Below, in pieces: positions 5,858-6,774 of a stretch of 6,774 nucleotides of DNA (within the stretch, counting starts at the first letter, position 1; each line of letters begins with the position of its first letter). Under the pieces are notes generated by a model, which was not told the DNA's origin, searched no databases, and saw only the letters and a program-made list of their open reading frames with translations. The DNA lies in NCBI GenBank assembly GCA_024709705.1, contig JANJWE010000024.1, positions 1-6,774 of the forward strand. Reading direction: 5' to 3'. A program made the position numbers and the translations under genes. The stretch comes from Flavobacterium sp. (lineage in GTDB: Bacteria > Bacteroidota > Bacteroidia > Flavobacteriales > Flavobacteriaceae).

Positions 5858-6490
5858 ATGCATTTCGATAAATTAAAAATACTAACCTTAATTTTGGGCC
5901 TTACAGGGCAGCTAGTAGCACAAAGCTTCGAAGGCCGAATCCGGTACCAAAACACCTGTCAAAGCTCAGATCCCAACTTCAAAAAGGAGTATTGCGACCT
6001 TATAACCGATTCAATTCAAGACTATTATTTCAAAAAAGGAAATTACAAATACCAATCCATAGGGGTAGAGGGATGGACACTTTATCTGAAAAAACAAAAT
6101 ACAATATATGCCAAAACCAAAAAATCAAAGACAGTATTTGCCAATAAAGCCAATAAACAAACCGCACCGGAAACAGGAGAAATCCAAATAAACCGAAACG
6201 TAATAACAATCTTAGGATACCCTTGTGACGAATTGATACTTACAACCCCATATAGCATTCAAAAATACTATTACCATTCCAGAACTTCCCTAAAACCCAG
6301 GTATCTAAAAAAACACAAGTACGGAAATGTAAACCAAATAATAAAAAGAACCCGAGCCATACCGCTCAAAACCATTTGGATACTCAAAGATCAAAACATA
6401 GAACTCATAAGCCAAGCCATTGAAATCGAAAACCTGGAATTAAATGATTCCCTATTTACAATTCCCAATACGGTAGAAATTCAAAATTAA
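5858..6490 (+). CDS. secreted GLPGLI/DUF4412-like protein
   Basis: A 210-residue exported protein. The signal peptide spans residues 1-21 (hydrophobic core LKILTLILGLTGQLVA, cleavage A21|Q22). The mature protein opens with FEGRIRY (24-30), has a middle strand ILGYPCDELILTT (118-130), then AIPLKTIW (167-174), and ends LNDSLFTIPNTVEI (195-208). This series (opening 'F-x-G-x-I-x-Y', an 'I-x-GY-x-C' strand, a 'P-L' strand, final 'F-x-IP') is what I associate with the GLPGLI/DUF4412 lipoprotein-carrier-like fold of Bacteroidota, whose role is not known. Cysteines at 34, 46 and 123 are present. The ATG lies 7 nt after the stop of the orphan peptidase fragment, so before the insertion it was probably the gene directly following the peptidase. 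Its C-rich wording matches that gene, not the AT-rich block. Confidence 0.72.
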   Translation: MHFDKLKILTLILGLTGQLVAQSFEGRIRYQNTCQSSDPNFKKEYCDLITDSIQDYYFKKGNYKYQSIGVEGWTLYLKKQNTIYAKTKKSKTVFANKANKQTAPETGEIQINRNVITILGYPCDELILTTPYSIQKYYYHSRTSLKPRYLKKHKYGNVNQIIKRTRAIPLKTIWILKDQNIELISQAIEIENLELNDSLFTIPNTVEIQN

Positions 6491-6511
6491 CCACCAAAAA
6501 CCCCCAACCAT

Positions 6512-6548
6512 CGTGTGACATAGTGCCCTCCTTTGTGAAACCTAGTGC
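6512..6548. repeat. short GTG-phased degenerate motif cluster
   Basis: GTG occurs at 6513, 6523, 6535 and 6545, embedded in TAGTGC, TTTGTGA and TAGTGC, giving spacings of 10, 12 and 10 bases, roughly one helical turn. It lies just after the last gene and before the purine tract. It may be a degenerate intergenic repeat or a protein-binding site; with only four units, chance is possible. Confidence 0.35.
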
Positions 6549-6557
6549 AACAAAATC

Positions 6558-6602
6558 AAAAAAGAAAAAAGAGAAAAGAGAAAAGAAAAAAAAGAAAAGA
6601 AA
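6558..6602. repeat. 45-nt pure purine tract
   Basis: Every base in this run is A or G, made of A-runs separated by single G or GAG. The opposite strand is all pyrimidine. Such tracts can bend, or form triplex structures if mirror symmetric, and are prone to length change. It runs directly into the octamer repeat and, on the - strand, might assist transcription ending, but no hairpin accompanies it. Confidence 0.85.
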
Positions 6603-6648
6603 TCAAATAATCAAAAAATCAAATAATCAAAGAATCCAAAAATCAAAG
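6601..6648. repeat. octanucleotide tandem repeat, six units (AATCAAAN)
   Basis: Reads as six units in exact 8-base phase: AATCAAAT, AATCAAAA, AATCAAAT, AATCAAAG, AATCCAAA, AATCAAAG. Only the eighth base varies, apart from one inserted-looking C in unit five. A similar AATCAAA occurs just before the purine run (6554-6560). It is in non-coding sequence between the last gene and a possible promoter, so length variation could alter spacing but not a reading frame. Confidence 0.9.
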
Positions 6649-6714
6649 AAACAGCTCCGCAAAGTCTCCTGACTATAGGGTAACTTTAGATAGTTTTTTA
6701 ACATTTTAAGTAAA

Positions 6715-6747
6715 TTGGAAGTCTTTTTATTTTCTTTACTAGGTTTT
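6715..6747 (+). promoter_or_regulatory. possible Bacteroidota-type promoter
   Basis: TTG at 6715-6717 and TAGGTTTT at 6740-6747 are 22 bases apart, within the loose range for Bacteroidota -33 TTG and -7 TAnnTTTG elements; the final G is replaced by T. An ATG at 6758 (MHKIG, then the window ends) could be the start of its gene, but is too close and too short to judge. Weak call based on one imperfect motif pair. Confidence 0.25.
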
Positions 6748-6774
6748 AAAATCAATAATGCACAAAATAGGTGT

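Noticed and set aside
6491..6550. Rho-independent terminator after the last gene
   Set aside because: No stem with a following T-run on the + strand; the sequence after the stop is A- and C-rich.
6758..6774. Possible start of a new gene (MHKIG...) at the right edge
   Set aside because: Only five codons are visible; nothing distinguishes it from a random ATG.

Overview
The window looks like a piece of a Bacteroidota chromosome, most likely Flavobacteriia. It is AT-rich, has no obvious Shine-Dalgarno sequences before most starts, and genes follow each other closely on the + strand. Secreted proteins have short signal peptides whose predicted cleavage leaves glutamine first (A|Q), and the protein families (DoxX, ChrA, SIMPL, GLPGLI/DUF4412-like) fit this group. 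No gene is convincing on the - strand. I see no tRNA, rRNA, CRISPR array, transposase or integrase.

Layout: (1) Positions 1-1042 hold the 3' part of an alpha/beta hydrolase gene and a small three-helix membrane protein. (2) Positions 1196-4044 look like one operon: a DoxX-family membrane protein, a ChrA-type chromate transporter overlapping it by 23 nt, and 4 nt later a secreted HExxH metallopeptidase-like protein with a C-terminal Ig-like (Big_5/SbsA-type) domain. (3) Positions 4057-5734 carry three AT-rich genes for exported proteins: an unrecognised one, a SIMPL (DUF541) protein, and a small one resembling part of a TonB-receptor plug. (4) Positions 5739-5850 hold a second copy of the last 70 bp of the metallopeptidase gene, identical except for one base, in frame to its own stop. 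(5) Positions 5858-6490 encode a secreted GLPGLI/DUF4412-like protein starting 7 nt after that duplicated stop. (6) Positions 6491-6774 are non-coding: a GTG-phased motif cluster, a 45-nt pure purine run, a six-unit octanucleotide repeat, and a possible promoter for a gene off the right edge.

The main observation is that the three AT-rich genes lie between direct repeats made from the 3' end of the peptidase gene. The right-hand repeat keeps what looks like the original tight junction to the gene at 5858. The simplest reading is that a cassette of about 1.8 kb was inserted at the 3' end of the peptidase gene, leaving that gene with a complete (slightly changed) C-terminus and leaving an orphan 3' fragment before the next gene. 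No recombinase is encoded inside, so integration by homologous recombination, by a recombinase acting in trans, or tandem duplication followed by decay are all possible. Two of the cassette genes carry short stretches resembling the two halves of a SusC-type TonB plug. This is suggestive but unproven.
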